A DNA stretch of 64,000 nucleotides, taken from positions 5,617,501-5,681,500 of the forward strand of contig NC_091933.1 of assembly GCF_041260155.1 (NCBI RefSeq), written 5' to 3'. Numbering within the stretch: the first letter of the stretch is position 1; the number at the start of each line of letters is the position of its first letter. The position numbers and the translations under genes were made by a program. The notes beneath the pieces were generated by a model. The model was not told the DNA's origin and did not search any database. It saw only the letters and a program-made list of their open reading frames with translations. Shown piece by piece: positions 33,401 through 45,360 of the stretch. Source of the DNA: Ptychodera flava. Lineage: Eukaryota; Hemichordata; Enteropneusta; Ptychoderidae.

Positions 33401-35012
33401 GGGTTGGTATTGCGCGGGCCAGTCTTTGTCGTTTGAGCACCTTTAAACTGTTGTCATGTCTTTGACTGCAATTGTTTTTGTTCAATGCGCGAGTGTCGAT
33501 GAATTTGTTCTGTCTCCGATGAATATGATACGAGCTACTTTCAAGCCATTCGTTTCGCGATTCTTTTTTTTTACTTAGAAACATTCTACCTGAATCTATG
33601 TGGCGATATTTTTGGTAGACATCGTTTTTTTTTCCGTGGCTTTTTTGTTATTTTAAAATGTATACCGAGTAAGTTATGCGTAATTTATAGAGACAGCATT
33701 CGATTCATCCAGCGAGATTTCCGATGGCAGAGCGACCAGTCGGACCCTGGGGGATAAATGAAGAAAGCGGCCTTGAGTAGCGAAAAACGCTAGTAATTTA
33801 TCTTTTCTTTGAATCAGAAGAATGCGTAAGAGTAAAAGAAGTAATAAGTTAGAAATATTATATATGTTGCGAAATATTAGATATATTGCCATATTGCGAG
33901 ATTTGAGTTTATTTTTCCTTTTGAAGCCTTCAACATGCAGTGTTCGTCAGCGATGATAAATGAATAGGCGTCCGAAAAATGGATAAAACGCAAGTAGTTT
34001 GTCTAACATACACTGAGAACATGCTGTGTTTTTTTTTAATCTCTAGTCGCCGACACAATATCACATATAGATTCCCTTTTTTCTTATTTCCTTTTTTTGG
34101 CTATATCAAACATTTCACCAATGAGAGAGCGTTCTTGTATATTTTCAATCTAGCGTTTTGTATGCAAAGATATATTGTTCTGTTTTCGTTTCAATTACAA
34201 AGTTTGTCTTTACTTTTCACTGACTATTTTTTACGATTGTTGGAAGTTTTACATGCTATTTTCTTGTGTATTTTGATATTTGCCATATTTCTATAATTTT
34301 TCTCAGTTACTGAAAATTCACTTTCTAGAAAAGTTGCTTAAGGAATATTTGAGACACTTTTTAAGGCTTGAGGGCAAGCCTTTGTGGAAGAATGAACGAT
34401 GTCATATTTCTATAATTTTCTCATTTGCTGTAAATTTACCTTCTTAAAAATCGCATGGGCGTGAGATTATGTCCCGCATATCTTTCAAAATTGGCGCGAA
34501 GATGCATTTCACACTTCATTGCATCTAGTGCAATTTCGGAGGTGTAAAGTTCTATGCAAATGAGAACAAGTGTAGCGAAGTGTAGCGACGCTAAATTAAC
34601 ACTATACTTGAAAACTTAATGTGTTAGGAGTGTTGGTTTATATTTTATAAAGCATTCTGTAAAATTTGTACATTCAGTTTCTTTGATGTATTGTCAAAAT
34701 AAAGCCAAGAGTGGCGTACTTGATTGTTTGTCATGGAAGGATATGCCTGTGTAAAGCGGACCTACTGTCACAAACGCTCGGTGACCCCCGTGACCCGAAG
34801 ACTGTACGAGGAATGCCCAGGCGGAACTCGCCGAAGTCACTTCATTATGCGGCCCCGCGGTCGATCGCGTATGAGTTGCGTTTTGTTACATCGTACTGCA
34901 AGTCTCACCATTGTAGGGTAGCAGCTGATGATCACGTATTTTCCTCGACTGGCGAAGTCCTTTCTTCCACGTAAGTAACAGTATGCTGCCGCTTAATATA
35001 GCTCTCTGCCTG
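30457..35012. other. Region upstream of CLCA gene B, no recognised gene
   Basis: Presumed promoter of gene B, then AT-rich DNA. A TATATATA string at 30783-30790 lies about 330 bp upstream of the start codon, with no further support. A C run beside an A run occurs at 31012-31033. The motif CATATTTCTATAATTTTCTC occurs at about 32230 and 34400, with a variant at 34283. Open frames at 32339-32872 have no recognisable domain. Confidence 0.5.
34733..34921 (+). CDS. Unrecognised GC-rich short open frame (62 aa)
   Basis: This stretch is much richer in GC than its surroundings. It encodes a 62-residue arginine- and cysteine-rich frame beginning MEGYACVKRTYCHKR and containing YEECPGGTRR. No signal peptide or known domain was recognised. 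The composition could mark an exon, a repeat or chance, and splice sites around it are not convincing. Confidence 0.15.
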   Translation: MEGYACVKRTYCHKRSVTPVTRRLYEECPGGTRRSHFIMRPRGRSRMSCVLLHRTASLTIVG

Positions 35013-35222
35013 GCATAGCTGCAGTACAGTAAGTTCGAGGTTTTGCCTGGGTATTTGGGTCGGACGGCAAATCTGGTTTTGTCGTCCAACCCAGATACCT
35101 AGGCAAAACCTCGAGCTACTGTACTGCAGCTATGCGTGGCACTGCTGTAGCAGTGTGTGTAAAACTGCACAGTGGCTCGAGGTTTTGCCGTCCGACCCAA
35201 ATACCCAGGCAAAACCTAAAGC
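35013..35222. repeat. Nested palindromic repeat
   Basis: Arms of about 53 bp at 35013-35066 and 35083-35135 form a near-perfect hairpin with a 16-base loop; the arms start GCATAGCTGCAGTACAGTA. Pieces of the same arms recur at 35174-35217 in both orientations, giving a second small hairpin. No protein is encoded. Confidence 0.8.
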
Positions 35223-35489
35223 GCGAGCTGCTGTACTGATACTGCAGCTGGTCAGCCTCAACACGTACAGCATGCCACGCAGAGTTGCTGTATTGATATT
35301 GCAGTGAGATCGCACTGGTTTCGGTGTTTTGTCAATCATCATGTGTTGTTACAACATACAGTCACACGAAACGTACAAACGTATACTATATTGTCAGTAG
35401 ACGCCTGCAGAGAAGACCACTTTATTGCTGAACCGCCGAGAAACGAAAGTTCTGCACGCAGACGTTAATCACAGCATGGCTATATCTAT

Positions 35490-35562
35490 AGCTCTGCGTG
35501 GCAGGGCGCTGTATGTGTTGCCGGCCTTTTACGGCCGTATAACGCCGGTAACACACCCCAGG
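35490..35562. mobile_element. Partial copy of the AGCTCTGC hairpin MITE
   Basis: It begins AGCTCTGCGTGGCAGGG and holds an inverted GTGTTGCCGGC / GCCGGTAACAC pair, matching the complete 99-bp element at 63114-63212. Its right end runs into a different repeat with GGTAGCCCA units (35573-35655). Confidence 0.6.
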
Positions 35563-35796
35563 GCTCGAAATTAACTTTTTTCTCTTGTAGTCCCATTGCA
35601 TTGGGCTACCATTTTCTTAAGTTGGTAGCCCAGTGACAAGGTCTGGTAGCCCATGCATGAATGAAGATTTTTTTGTGAAGGATATTTTTATTTATATCTA
35701 GACAATGAAAGATTTATTTTTCATGATTCTATTCAGGAAGTGAATTTTCTAGTCATTTGACATCAATACCCGTACCCGCAGATCATCATAGCCTTA

Positions 35797-38700
35797 GGGA
35801 CGATTCAGAATTTACTTCCAGGGGGGGGGGCACCCATTTTTCCCAAGAAAATTTAGGGGGGGCCAGACAAAAATACCACAATCTTTTAGGGGGGGGGGCC
35901 AAGGAAAAAAATCATCAATTCAATATTTGCCCAGAATTTCTGATCTCTACAAAAGAGAACCATAGATGCTACCTGGGTGACAGATAAACTCAACGTGTTT
36001 AGTTAAACTCCTTTAGCTGCCAAATTCGGTAATATTCACAGTGGTTTGTTTTATGCATCTACTGCAGTATCTTGTTCTCCTCCCTGAAGCGTCATGAAAT
36101 GTCCAGTATTTAGCATGTCAACACAAACCATACAGTAAACAGTCGGGGTTGTTTTTGTTGAAAAGAGATCTCGAATCAAGTCCAGGCTAGAATTCATTAT
36201 CAACAATAACAATGGTCATTTATGTTCACACTGGTATGTTGCTAAATACAGCATTGGGTGTTCTATGTAGTGATAGAATAACAAACAAATGCTGATACAC
36301 AGAGATGAACATTGAACAAATGCTAAAAAATTACAGCAAATATTCAGCATCATCAGGTTGGGTTTACCTTGTAGCTTGTAAAGAAGTGTAAAGTGGCATG
36401 ATAAAGAAGTGTTAATTTGTGCAAATGTATGCAAATCACCCGATTTCTTGGCTTCTTTTGCCTCCAAATTTCAAAATTTCCGAAGAATATAACTCCACCC
36501 CGACTGGGTCAAATTTTCTGAAATTTCACATTATGTTTTTTAAATGCTATATAACAAAACGACTATCAATTGGTTTTGTTTGGCAATAAAGCTCTTACAT
36601 TTTTAAAAAGAGGCATTTTGAATAAGAGGCATTTTAATTTTGCTGATCATGATTTTAATCAATTATTAGAGTGTCAGTCTTTAAACTCCTACAATTTTAA
36701 AATGAGGATGGATAATGCCAATAAAATAGTCGTTTTATTCTACATATACTCTCCTTTCAAGTGAAATATTACATTTCAGAAAATACTGTCTAGTTTTTGA
36801 CTTAAATTAATTTTTATCATTAATACCAAAATTGAGGTTTTTTACCCCAAATATACACCCACTTCATCCTTTGAGTAAACTACTGCTACCATACTAAACT
36901 TTAGAGTCTCTGCTTTTTGAAAATATATGGTATGAGGGGGTTTCCTTGTCATCTTTGATGAGAAATATTGCTTTGAAAAAAATTGTGTTGGCAACATGCA
37001 GCTCCACCTTAATTCAAAACAAAACGACTTGCTACTCTGCCACTTCTTAAAGTAACATGGTCACGTTGGTTCTCTGGGATTTCGTCAGTTCAGTGTCTGT
37101 GTCACTATTATATTCAGAACCAACACCATCATCATCACTCTCAATGACTCCATTGACAGAGATTTCCAATTCAGAGTCACTGCTATCTGACTCTGACTCA
37201 TCTGTGACATAAGTTGTTACATCTTTCCCTGACAGTTTTCTTAAATTGAATGAAGGTGTGCATGTATATGTGCGGTTATAATTTGAACTTTTTCAGCTTT
37301 CAATTTTTTTGTTTTGGTAATTTATGTTTATCAAGGTATTTATCTAATTCTTTTACGTTTAAATTTTGAAGGTTCCCACTCAAGAGCAACTTTAATCAGT
37401 CATAGTCCTCATATTTTTTATCCTCTCTTCTTTTCTGCTCCTTTTTCTATGTTTCATTCTCATCAATTTTACCCTTTCTAAATTTTTAAATGTTCTACAT
37501 AACTTTTTACAGTGCTTACATCTACTATAACTTTTTTGAAAATAAATTTATGGCCGTCTCATCTTCAAGTTGCTTTCAGCGAATAGTTTTTTAATGTTGA
37601 AAATAAAAATATTATGTATTACTGTCAAAAATATATGGTGAAAAATTTACAAAAGGGTTGATTTTCCAATAATCCTGTATGTGCATCCAGAAGATCATGT
37701 GGCTCTGCATCAATGCTATGGTGTCGGATTGTTGAAATATTGTGTACACAAGAAATTTGCTGTAGTCCAAGAAGTGATCTCAGTGTGTATGAGGCTAGGA
37801 GAAATATGGATAGGCTTACACATTGTGTATTGATGCTAATACTTTTGTGTCCCATTCATTCTGATATGTATAATCAAAGATTTCTCAGTGGCGGCTGGCA
37901 GAAAAGGCAAAAAACAAATTAACATGTATTGTTTCATGTCATCTGAAAACATGCGCATCATGACTATTTTAAGATTAAAGTTTGTTAAAAAAATTTGAAA
38001 TATGAATGCTCTGTCAATTTTGAAAAATATTGCTGACAAAATGTGAACTTTGACTTACACAGGGTTATCTGCATTTTAATATGAACATTGGATTGTTAAT
38101 GGAATGAGCAGAATAACATGTGAATTCATGTTTTTGATAAGGTGTTTTGTTCAAGAAATGATCTAAAATATTCCTCAGCATTGTTGCTTTCCGTGGCAGC
38201 TACTTGGTTTTATGACAACCAAATTAGAAAAAAAGAGAAAATTAAAAACAGGTTGGCTTTCACCAATTTCAATTCCTAATGTTTAAAACTTTCACCGTGA
38301 GTCTGCATTCAACATCATCAAATGAAAATGTATGCTGAACTTGTGCATGTACATGTACATCTTACTTTCCAGAAATATCTGGATATCTGCAAATGATGTA
38401 CAATTAAACTTCTAGATATATATCACTTTGCCAATTATCTGCTCCTCTGATTTCCTGTTCACCATTTCTAACTGACATCTTTGCTTGTCTTTGTGTGCAT
38501 CATATGTATCAGTGAGTCATAACGAAAAATTATTCATATTTAGTAATTAACTTTTCTTCAGAAATTTACAACCAGATATGTTTATTGCTACCCTTTCCAA
38601 AAGTGTGCCACTTGCAGTCCCTGCAAATCATTCTTTTTATAGTCACATAACCCTGAAATGATTTGCTATATCATCAATTAAATGTCCACTACAGTTCCTG

Positions 38701-38897
38701 CAACTTGTTAGACTGGATATGTCTATAGTGTATAAGCATGCATGTATATATTAGGGGGGGGTCCATGGAAAAAACACACAAAAGATGAGGGGGGGGCATA
38801 GATTTTTCTATAATTTACTAGGGGGGCCGTGGAAAAAATCACCCAGAAAATAGAAAATCCTCCACCCTCCCCCTGGAAGTAAATTCTGAATCGTCCC
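35797..38897. mobile_element. 3.1-kb TIR element, PIF/Harbinger-like by target site
   Basis: Thirty-bp terminal inverted repeats, starting GGGACGATTCAGAATTTACT, lie at 35797-35826 and 38868-38897 and are flanked on both sides by TTA (35794-35796 and 38898-38900). A TTA duplication with GGG-starting termini fits the PIF/Harbinger superfamily. Subterminal G tracts with a shared TTAGGGGGGG-type motif occur inside both ends in the same orientation. No DDE transposase was recognised; the only protein trace is a SAP-like remnant near 36990-37590. The superfamily call is inference. Confidence 0.6.
36990..37590 (-). pseudogene. Decayed coding remnant with SAP-like segment and acidic tail
   Basis: On the minus strand, pieces of one protein can be read in order: VDVSTVKSYVEHL (about 37465-37505), a lysine/arginine-rich stretch, LKLLLSGNLQNLNVKELDKY with DKHKLP (about 37305-37410), resembling the SAP-type helix pattern, and an acidic segment TDESESDSSDSELEISVNG (about 37140-37205). 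The frame is interrupted by several stops and shifts, so it is not a functional gene. Similar charged, SAP-bearing hypothetical proteins are, from memory, common and multicopy in marine invertebrates. Function unknown. Confidence 0.5.
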
Positions 38898-39848
38898 TTA
38901 GGAGAACGGTGACGCCTCAAAGTTTGACAACCTATTCACACATACGCAGAGCTTGTATGCAATTTTTGCAGTGCTGTGGTGGGATCTGGAGGCTGTGTTT
39001 ACAAACATCAGGGAAGGTGACAAGCTGCTATTGTAATTTTGAAATTTACTGATGCTACACAGGACTGGAGATTCTCATGATTCATTATGATAATTGTACC
39101 GCTGTGATTCCCCGGGGAAGGCAAAATATCCCCCATGTTTAACAGATTCACAGACTGTTGTAAAATTCTGAAAACATGTTTATAACACCATTCCTCTCTA
39201 TCCCCATTTTTAAATTAGTTGGAAAATTATGCTTGAGTAAGATTGAGATTATATGTCATGCATATTTATTACCTGACGTCATATGAATTATTTATCGCTA
39301 CTGAACCCTGCAAGGTTTACAAGTCTGTGGGGAAAAGCATTCACCCCACTATCTGAGCACCAGCCCACCACCTAGCCTTGCAGTCTGCAGAAGTTTATTC
39401 CTTCAATTTATTAATTTTTGATATTTATATGCCCACAGACTTGAGCAAGTCTACAGAGTGCAAAATGTAGTCAGTTTTGTATTGGAAAAAATTGTTCCTT
39501 GTTCTATTGGCAGCCTTGTACACATGGAGTGCATTTGGGGAAATTCCAAAATTTAATTTCTTGTACATAAATGCCCTTATCACACTTATGTTAACCATAT
39601 TAATTAATGATTAATGTAATTAATATTTAGAAATAATGGGTGATGCCCTGACCATTATTATTCATTTATGGCCAAGGGCAAGCGGAAAGTCAAGAATTAA
39701 CAAGGCTTGGCGAACATGCTTATTTTGGCTTTCAGTCTTGCCCAAGCGTATAGATAAATGTTAATGGTCGAGGCAGAGTCTTGTATTTTCATGATATTAT
39801 CAACAAACCCTAGAAAACCATCAAGATTTACAAAAATTTCCCAGTGAA

Positions 39849-39983
39849 AATAAAGCACACCTAGCAATGGTATACCACGAGATTTTGACCAGTTCACGAC
39901 ATATATGCACGAGCGATAGCGAGTGTATATATGGAGTGAACTGGTCAAAATCTCGTGGTATACCGTCGCTGGGTGTGATTTAT
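39849..39983. mobile_element. Foldback MITE
   Basis: Arms 39849-39896 and 39936-39983 are inverted copies with a few mismatches; the inner 27 bp, starting TATACCACGAGATTTTGACC, match almost perfectly. The loop itself contains the inverted pair ATATATGCAC / GTGTATATAT. Confidence 0.75.
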
Positions 39984-40074
39984 TGCTATTATATCATAAT
40001 AGTATATTGAAATTGTGGTGTGGAACGTCAAAAAACGGATTTTTGCTCAAGCTGAGAGCTCGAGCGTGTGCCAG

Positions 40075-40101
40075 CCGTGGTATATCGCCAATATACCACG
40101 G
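40075..40101. repeat. Short perfect hairpin
   Basis: CCGTGGTATA and TATACCACGG face each other across a 7-base loop, between two larger foldback elements. Confidence 0.7.
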
Positions 40102-40164
40102 TTCTTTTCGCGTCTCGACCAATCGGATCGCTGTACGGTATTTACACCATCAATATACTGGTTT

Positions 40165-40300
40165 GATATAATATATATTATTGCCTAAATATATGGGTTT
40201 ATGTGCCCGAGAACAGGTGACAATATGCCTGACGCCAGGAGGGCAAATTGTCTCCTGCTGCGAGGGCACATAAACCCATGTATTCAGGCAACAATATTTT
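40165..40300. mobile_element. Foldback MITE
   Basis: Inverted arms of about 33 bp (40165-40199 and 40264-40300) share TGGGTTTATGTGCCC / GGGCACATAAACCCA. The 65-bp centre has no coding capacity. Confidence 0.7.
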
Positions 40301-40785
40301 TATTACATGCCTCTTCATGGTTACAAATGCTATATGACATTTACAATGTAGTTATATGCAGGACATTTTCAAACAATTTTACCATTATCGACCAACATCA
40401 AACGGATTTTAACGAAAGTAAAAAAAAAGTGTGTGCATGTATATTTTACATCTATCATTAAGCGTCTACTTAGATGTAGAAAACATTGAAGTGCTTCACT
40501 GGCCTGGGTCACCATGGAAACCAGTCAGTACATCGTTAACCGACCCACTAACTACCAGATATTCCTTTTCAAATCAATTCACTGATTTGCACTCACATCA
40601 AGGCATGTAATAGGCAATGCACGGTCATGCCCACCCTAAAAATTTGGCAAATCTGGAGATTTTTTTAAAAAGTATAATTTGGCCCACAAGTGCTTCATTT
40701 TGTTTTTGTAATTGATTATTAGCTCCCATATATGCATATGTATATATGCAAATGGGAGGTATTCTTGTAGGGTGGAAAAATTTCG

Positions 40786-40887
40786 TTTGTATGTATGTAT
40801 GTATGTATGTATGTATGTATGTATGTATGTATGTATGTATGTATGTATGTATGTATGTATGTATGTATGTATGTATGTATGTATGTA

Positions 40888-40934
<47 letters not shown>
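40786..40934. repeat. (GTAT)n followed by (GTCT)n microsatellite
   Basis: About 100 bp of GTAT then about 50 bp of GTCT. It generates long spurious MYVC and TYIH frames on both strands. Confidence 0.97.
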
Positions 40935-40935
<1 letters not shown>

Positions 40936-41059
40936 CACGTCAAAAACTCCAAAACCGTAGCACCTGCTGTCTTAGTATTTGGTGTACAGGTGCACCTAGG
41001 GGTGGAGATGTGAATTTGTTCAAATGAACATGTCAGTGCCAAAAATATGCAAATGAGGG

Positions 41060-41830
41060 GAAAAAAAGGAAATCCTGCAAATGGCTAAAACTCAGTAAGC
41101 ATTGGTCAGATTTGGTTGAAACTTGGTATGCAGATTTCTTTAGGTAATTTAAATTATGTGTGCAAAAATTGGGATGAAATTTGCATGTTTGTATTTTTAG
41201 GGTATTTTTTCCGTTTTTAGTAAAAAAATCTTGTTCTCTGAAATCACTCGTCTGATTGCTATGAAACTTGATATTCATGTTCCTCAGGATGAACTCAGTC
41301 ACGCTTGTACAAATTGTATTGATATTGTCATATTTGCAATGTTGGGGCAATTTTCCCAATTTTTGATATTTTTTTAATCCAAAAACTACTGATTTGATAG
41401 CTTTGATATTTGGTATACAGATATCTAAGATTAATCTCAATATAATGTATTGAAGGTATGTTGAAACTGGCAATTTTTTTTTTATTTTGGGGGCAATTTT
41501 TGCCTTTTTGGTCAAAAATTTTTTCTCCTAAAACTTCTGATCTGGTAGCTTTGATATCTAGTGTACAGGTTACTAGGGTTTACGTTAATTAGATATATTT
41601 AAAATTAGGATGAAATCTGCAATTTTGTATTTTGGGGGCAATTTTTCTCATTTTTGGTCAAAAATTTGTTTCTCAAAATTTACCAGTCTGATTGCTTTGA
41701 TATTTAGTAAACCGGTTCTTAGGGTTTTTGTTAATAAGATATATTGAAATTAAGTTGAAATCCGGAATTTTGAATTTTGGGGCAACTTTGTGAAACTCTC
41801 AGTTTTACTGGGATATCTTTCATTTTGTAT
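41060..41830. repeat. Degenerate ~130-bp tandem repeat array
   Basis: About six divergent units each carry GATAGCTTTGATATTTGGTA-like and GGGGGCAATTTTTGCC-like blocks separated by a TTTTTGGTCAAAAAT block. The array follows directly after the GTAT/GTCT microsatellite. The same combination recurs at 50790-51520. Confidence 0.8.
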
Positions 41831-43259
41831 TTTTAAGATTTTTTTGGTAATTTTATACCTACTGGAACTAAGAGAATATAATGTGGTTATTTAGTAAGCA
41901 TTTGATATGGTAAACTGTATTTGGTGTTGAAATGCAGTAAAAAAATCCTGGCAGATTTTGAAAAAATTCCAAACAAATGCCAATAAAAAATTCAGCCAGA
42001 GAAGGTTTGACAAAAAGAAAAGGTGGGAAGGTGGGGAAAACAGAATGTACAATGGATCGGATAAAAAAGATAATGTACCTCATCGATCTTTCAGACACCA
42101 TCCCTTATCAAATGGTCCACCCCGATGTATTTTTGCACACAATTAACCATGCAGTGTATTTTAGTTTAAGATGTCAAGTTAATTAAGGATTTGAAAGGAA
42201 TAGTCAAGTTCACCACAGTTTAACACTTTCACTGCGTAATTAATTTTTATACGTGCATTCCTGTGCGTAGTTTTCTATGGAATATGGCCTTATAAATATT
42301 ATTTACATGCATGAGCTCTATCTTTGTAATTATAAGAGTATTCGGGACAATTTTTTCAGTGAGTATTGCAATATGACAGAGTATCATAAAAATGCACAAA
42401 AAGTCATTAGACACACCTACAAGATCACGTGATCATGGCGGCCATATTGGATTTTACAAAAAAATTCAAAAAATGTTGCATTTTTTGTTATTTCAATATA
42501 TAAATGTATTTTTTTCAGCGTAACACTTTAAAAAGTACTACATACGTTTTAATAACTCATATTCAGTAGGGGGGAAACATACTCTAAAACATATTCCACA
42601 TAAATGAGGTTAATATGCATATTTATTACAAATTCATCTTCGAACAACAGGTATCATCCGACATTCAAAAGAGAGCTATATTATATATAAGCTTATATAC
42701 TGGTAGCAAGTCCGATGTGTAATTGTCATTGACAGATAGGTGTCGTACAACATCCACAGGATATCCCATCAACGTGTGTGACGTCGGTCACCGCCCTTTG
42801 TCGCACTTTTCTCTCAGCACGCTCAGCTGGCCTACCTGCCTGTCTTGCTTGCAATCTCTGTCTTTGCTCACTGGCTCGGGAACATGTTCAAGTTTGGTAT
42901 TAGAGTTGTGATTTGAATTTGACTTCCGCTATCTCCGTCGAGTTCAGTTTCAAATCAGTAACAATTCCACCATCACTGTCCAGAAAAACATGCTCAAGGG
43001 CTTAGTCGTTGTTAAACTGTACCTGCGTCGCCATTTTTAAATACTCTCTGACAGAAAAACAACAACCGATCACACGATCCTTACAAATCACGGCGAAGAA
43101 ATGACCGAGTATGGCGGCATTTGTTTACAAATTTGACGCGCATGCTCATTTAGGTTTGACCTCTACCTCGTACGCTACGCTAGGCTTGAGGAAATAGTCA
43201 ACAAACATGATGTAGATCAGACAAAGTCAACGTATATCGAACGCATATAAACGCGTACG
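41831..43259. other. Upstream region of the candidate plus-strand gene
   Basis: AT-rich to about 42700, then rising GC. A palindromic GATCACGTGATC (42424-42435) is followed by ATGGCGGCC, and ATGGCGGCA occurs near 43110; both resemble YY1-type promoter motifs. No coding frame is supported. Confidence 0.4.
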
Positions 43260-43368
43260 TTCTTGGCGCGTTTACGCGCCTCCCGCAGTCTGGGCCGTTG
43301 GCGCAGAATGCGCCATCCCGCGGTGAAAAGTGTAAACTTATCTCTTGTGTCATCATCCTTGTGTAATG
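43260..43368 (+). other. Candidate first exon in a CpG-rich start region
   Basis: CpG-dense sequence (repeated GCGC, CGCG and GCCGTTGGCGC) ends at ATG|GTAAGT, a near-consensus donor at 43369. The ATG at 43366-43368 is the last codon of the segment and joins in frame to the candidate exon at 45361. The 5' end is not defined by the sequence. Confidence 0.35.
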
Positions 43369-44221
43369 GTAAGTTTGTAAGTTGTTCCATATGTGGATGC
43401 ACCAGCTGTTCTGGAAGAAAACAATGTTTACTTTTCCCTGTAGGGTTTCTGAGTTGATGATTGTATGTTGAAATTTCTCCATGTATCTGGTGTATGGGCA
43501 AAGTGTAAACATTGGTTGCATGTTATGTATTTCAGTCTATGTATTGTAAATGAAAAATCAAGAACAGTTTGCTGTGTGCTTGTAAAAGATAGCATATTTG
43601 TCAATACATAAACTGCCTTGCAGATTGATTGTCTTAAAGATTATCACAGAAGTTGAAAAGGAAAAGAAACTAATCAAATTGCTGTAACGTATTCACTCTC
43701 AGTGCCTGTATAGGCCTATACTTAACTATTTTATCATTACATTCAGCTGTTTGTTATATCTTTATCACTCTCCATGGGCCAAGGCACACTTGGGGTCAAT
43801 GTCATCACTCTGTGCCAGTCTGTGTATGTCAGTCTGTCTGTATGTATGTCCATGTTTCATACAATTGTTGACTTGTTTTGATAACTTATATGGGAGCGAA
43901 CAGTGATGTTGTCACTATTTTGATCTTTGTACAATTGACAATTTACATGTTTGCTGAAAAGTTACAATGTTAGCATTATTATTCATTTTCACGGACATAA
44001 AAACAAACCATTGCTGTGTATTTGTGGTCAGTCACATGGTTCAGCTCGACCAATTAAATGAGATGTATATAGCATGGTAATACATAATGAATGAGTGAAT
44101 GATTTTACTAATCATTTGACCCATATATTCATGATTATAAAGTTGAGTATCCATTGTACAGACAGTGAGGAATAGGATTATCTGCAAGATTCTAATTGTA
44201 TTCATTGATATTTGCCTACAG

Positions 44222-44338
44222 CTGTAAGTATACCTCACGTACCCTGGTCGTAAAGCCTCAGAGGTACATGTATGTGAAACTTAGAAGGAACAAGAAGCAA
44301 AAGATGGATAACTGATCTTTAATAAAATCCTTCATCAG
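44222..44338 (+). other. Candidate alternative exon with early stop
   Basis: Bounded by acceptor TTTGCCTACAG and donor CAG|GTAAGA. If spliced after the candidate first exon it gives ATG CTG TAA, ending translation at once. It could be a 5' UTR or regulatory cassette exon, or chance consensus. Confidence 0.25.
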
Positions 44339-44397
44339 GTAAGATTTGTTTTAAATTTTTAATTATTTTTTATTTTTAATTTCCTGCACATGTCTCA

Positions 44398-45095
44398 TTC
44401 ATTATCAGTTAAGCTTTTCGCATGCTCTGTTTTATTTGGCGGATACTTTCTTCAACATCAATTGCTTTGTACATAACTTATGTAATACATGTAAGTATTT
44501 TAGAATATGCGTCTTTAGTGTGGTCTCCTTGGCAAAAAAAAACAACAGGACAAAATAAGCAAGTGCAAATGAAATTCATGAAGTTCCTTTGTTTCAAACA
44601 TAGCATCCTTACAGCCGAAATAATTATGAAGAATTCTGCAAGCGTTTGAACCTTTGGCCTCTTTATCATTGGAAATTATTTATATTTTTTTAGAAATATA
44701 AGAATAATGTGTATGATTGTCCCCAGTCATGTTTCATATTAATTTTGATGTTCCTCAGTAAACTACATGTACTAGAACCCGCATTGTTTTTTAGACTCGC
44801 AGTATAAAACTCAATGTATTTAGGTACTTGGCTCTTCAAAGATATATGGCTACTCTAAATGAATTGTGCATTTCCAGCCCTGCCATTGACATCACTTTAT
44901 CTTGTCAAAGTTTCAGATGCCTGGTCAGAATGTCATGCTTAAATATGTACATATTTTAATGGTTTCATATAGTTTGTTGTGTTGTTTATTGTTTTATTGT
45001 ACCTTATGCATTATATTTTTATGTATATTTTATGGAGCCTGTTAATGTGACTTGTTCCTGTTGGTCTTCCTTTGAAATAAATATATAAATAAATA
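44398..45095 (+). mobile_element. LINE 3'-end remnant
   Basis: The plus strand reads SILEYASLVWSPWQK followed by KFMKFLCFKH, the end of a Jockey/CR1/RTE-type reverse transcriptase region, then a non-coding tail ending in AATAAATAT repeats at about 45075-45095. Only the 3' few hundred bases survive. It lies in an intron of the candidate plus-strand gene. Confidence 0.7.
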
Positions 45096-45360
45096 TATTG
45101 CTACTTGCTTGAATACACGTCTTGACCTACATTATGTACCTGTTTCCTTTAAAAAGGTCCACAATCACCAGTGAATACAATGGGTTTGGGGCAAAGTTAT
45201 AGTTTAATTAAAATTACAGAAGTCATAAACAATCAAGTTGTCTTATCTTGCATATAAAAAGCATATTTTAGAATGAACTGATGTAAACTAATGTCAGCAA
45301 CTTGCAGGAGATAATATTTACATGCATGCTTCAAGTTAATGTTTCTTTTCACCCAATCAG

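Noticed and set aside
32226-34424. Repeated CATATTTCTATAATTTTCTC as the ends of a 2.2-kb element
   Set aside because: Similarity stops after about 25 bp at each site and there is a third copy at 34283, so paired ends are not supported.
40636-41042. Long frames of TYIH or MYVC repeats on both strands
   Set aside because: They are translations of the GTAT/GTCT microsatellite with no domain outside it.
41033-41515. 160-codon minus-strand frame
   Set aside because: It lies across a degenerate ~130-bp repeat array, and its equivalent is not open in the related array at 50790-51520.
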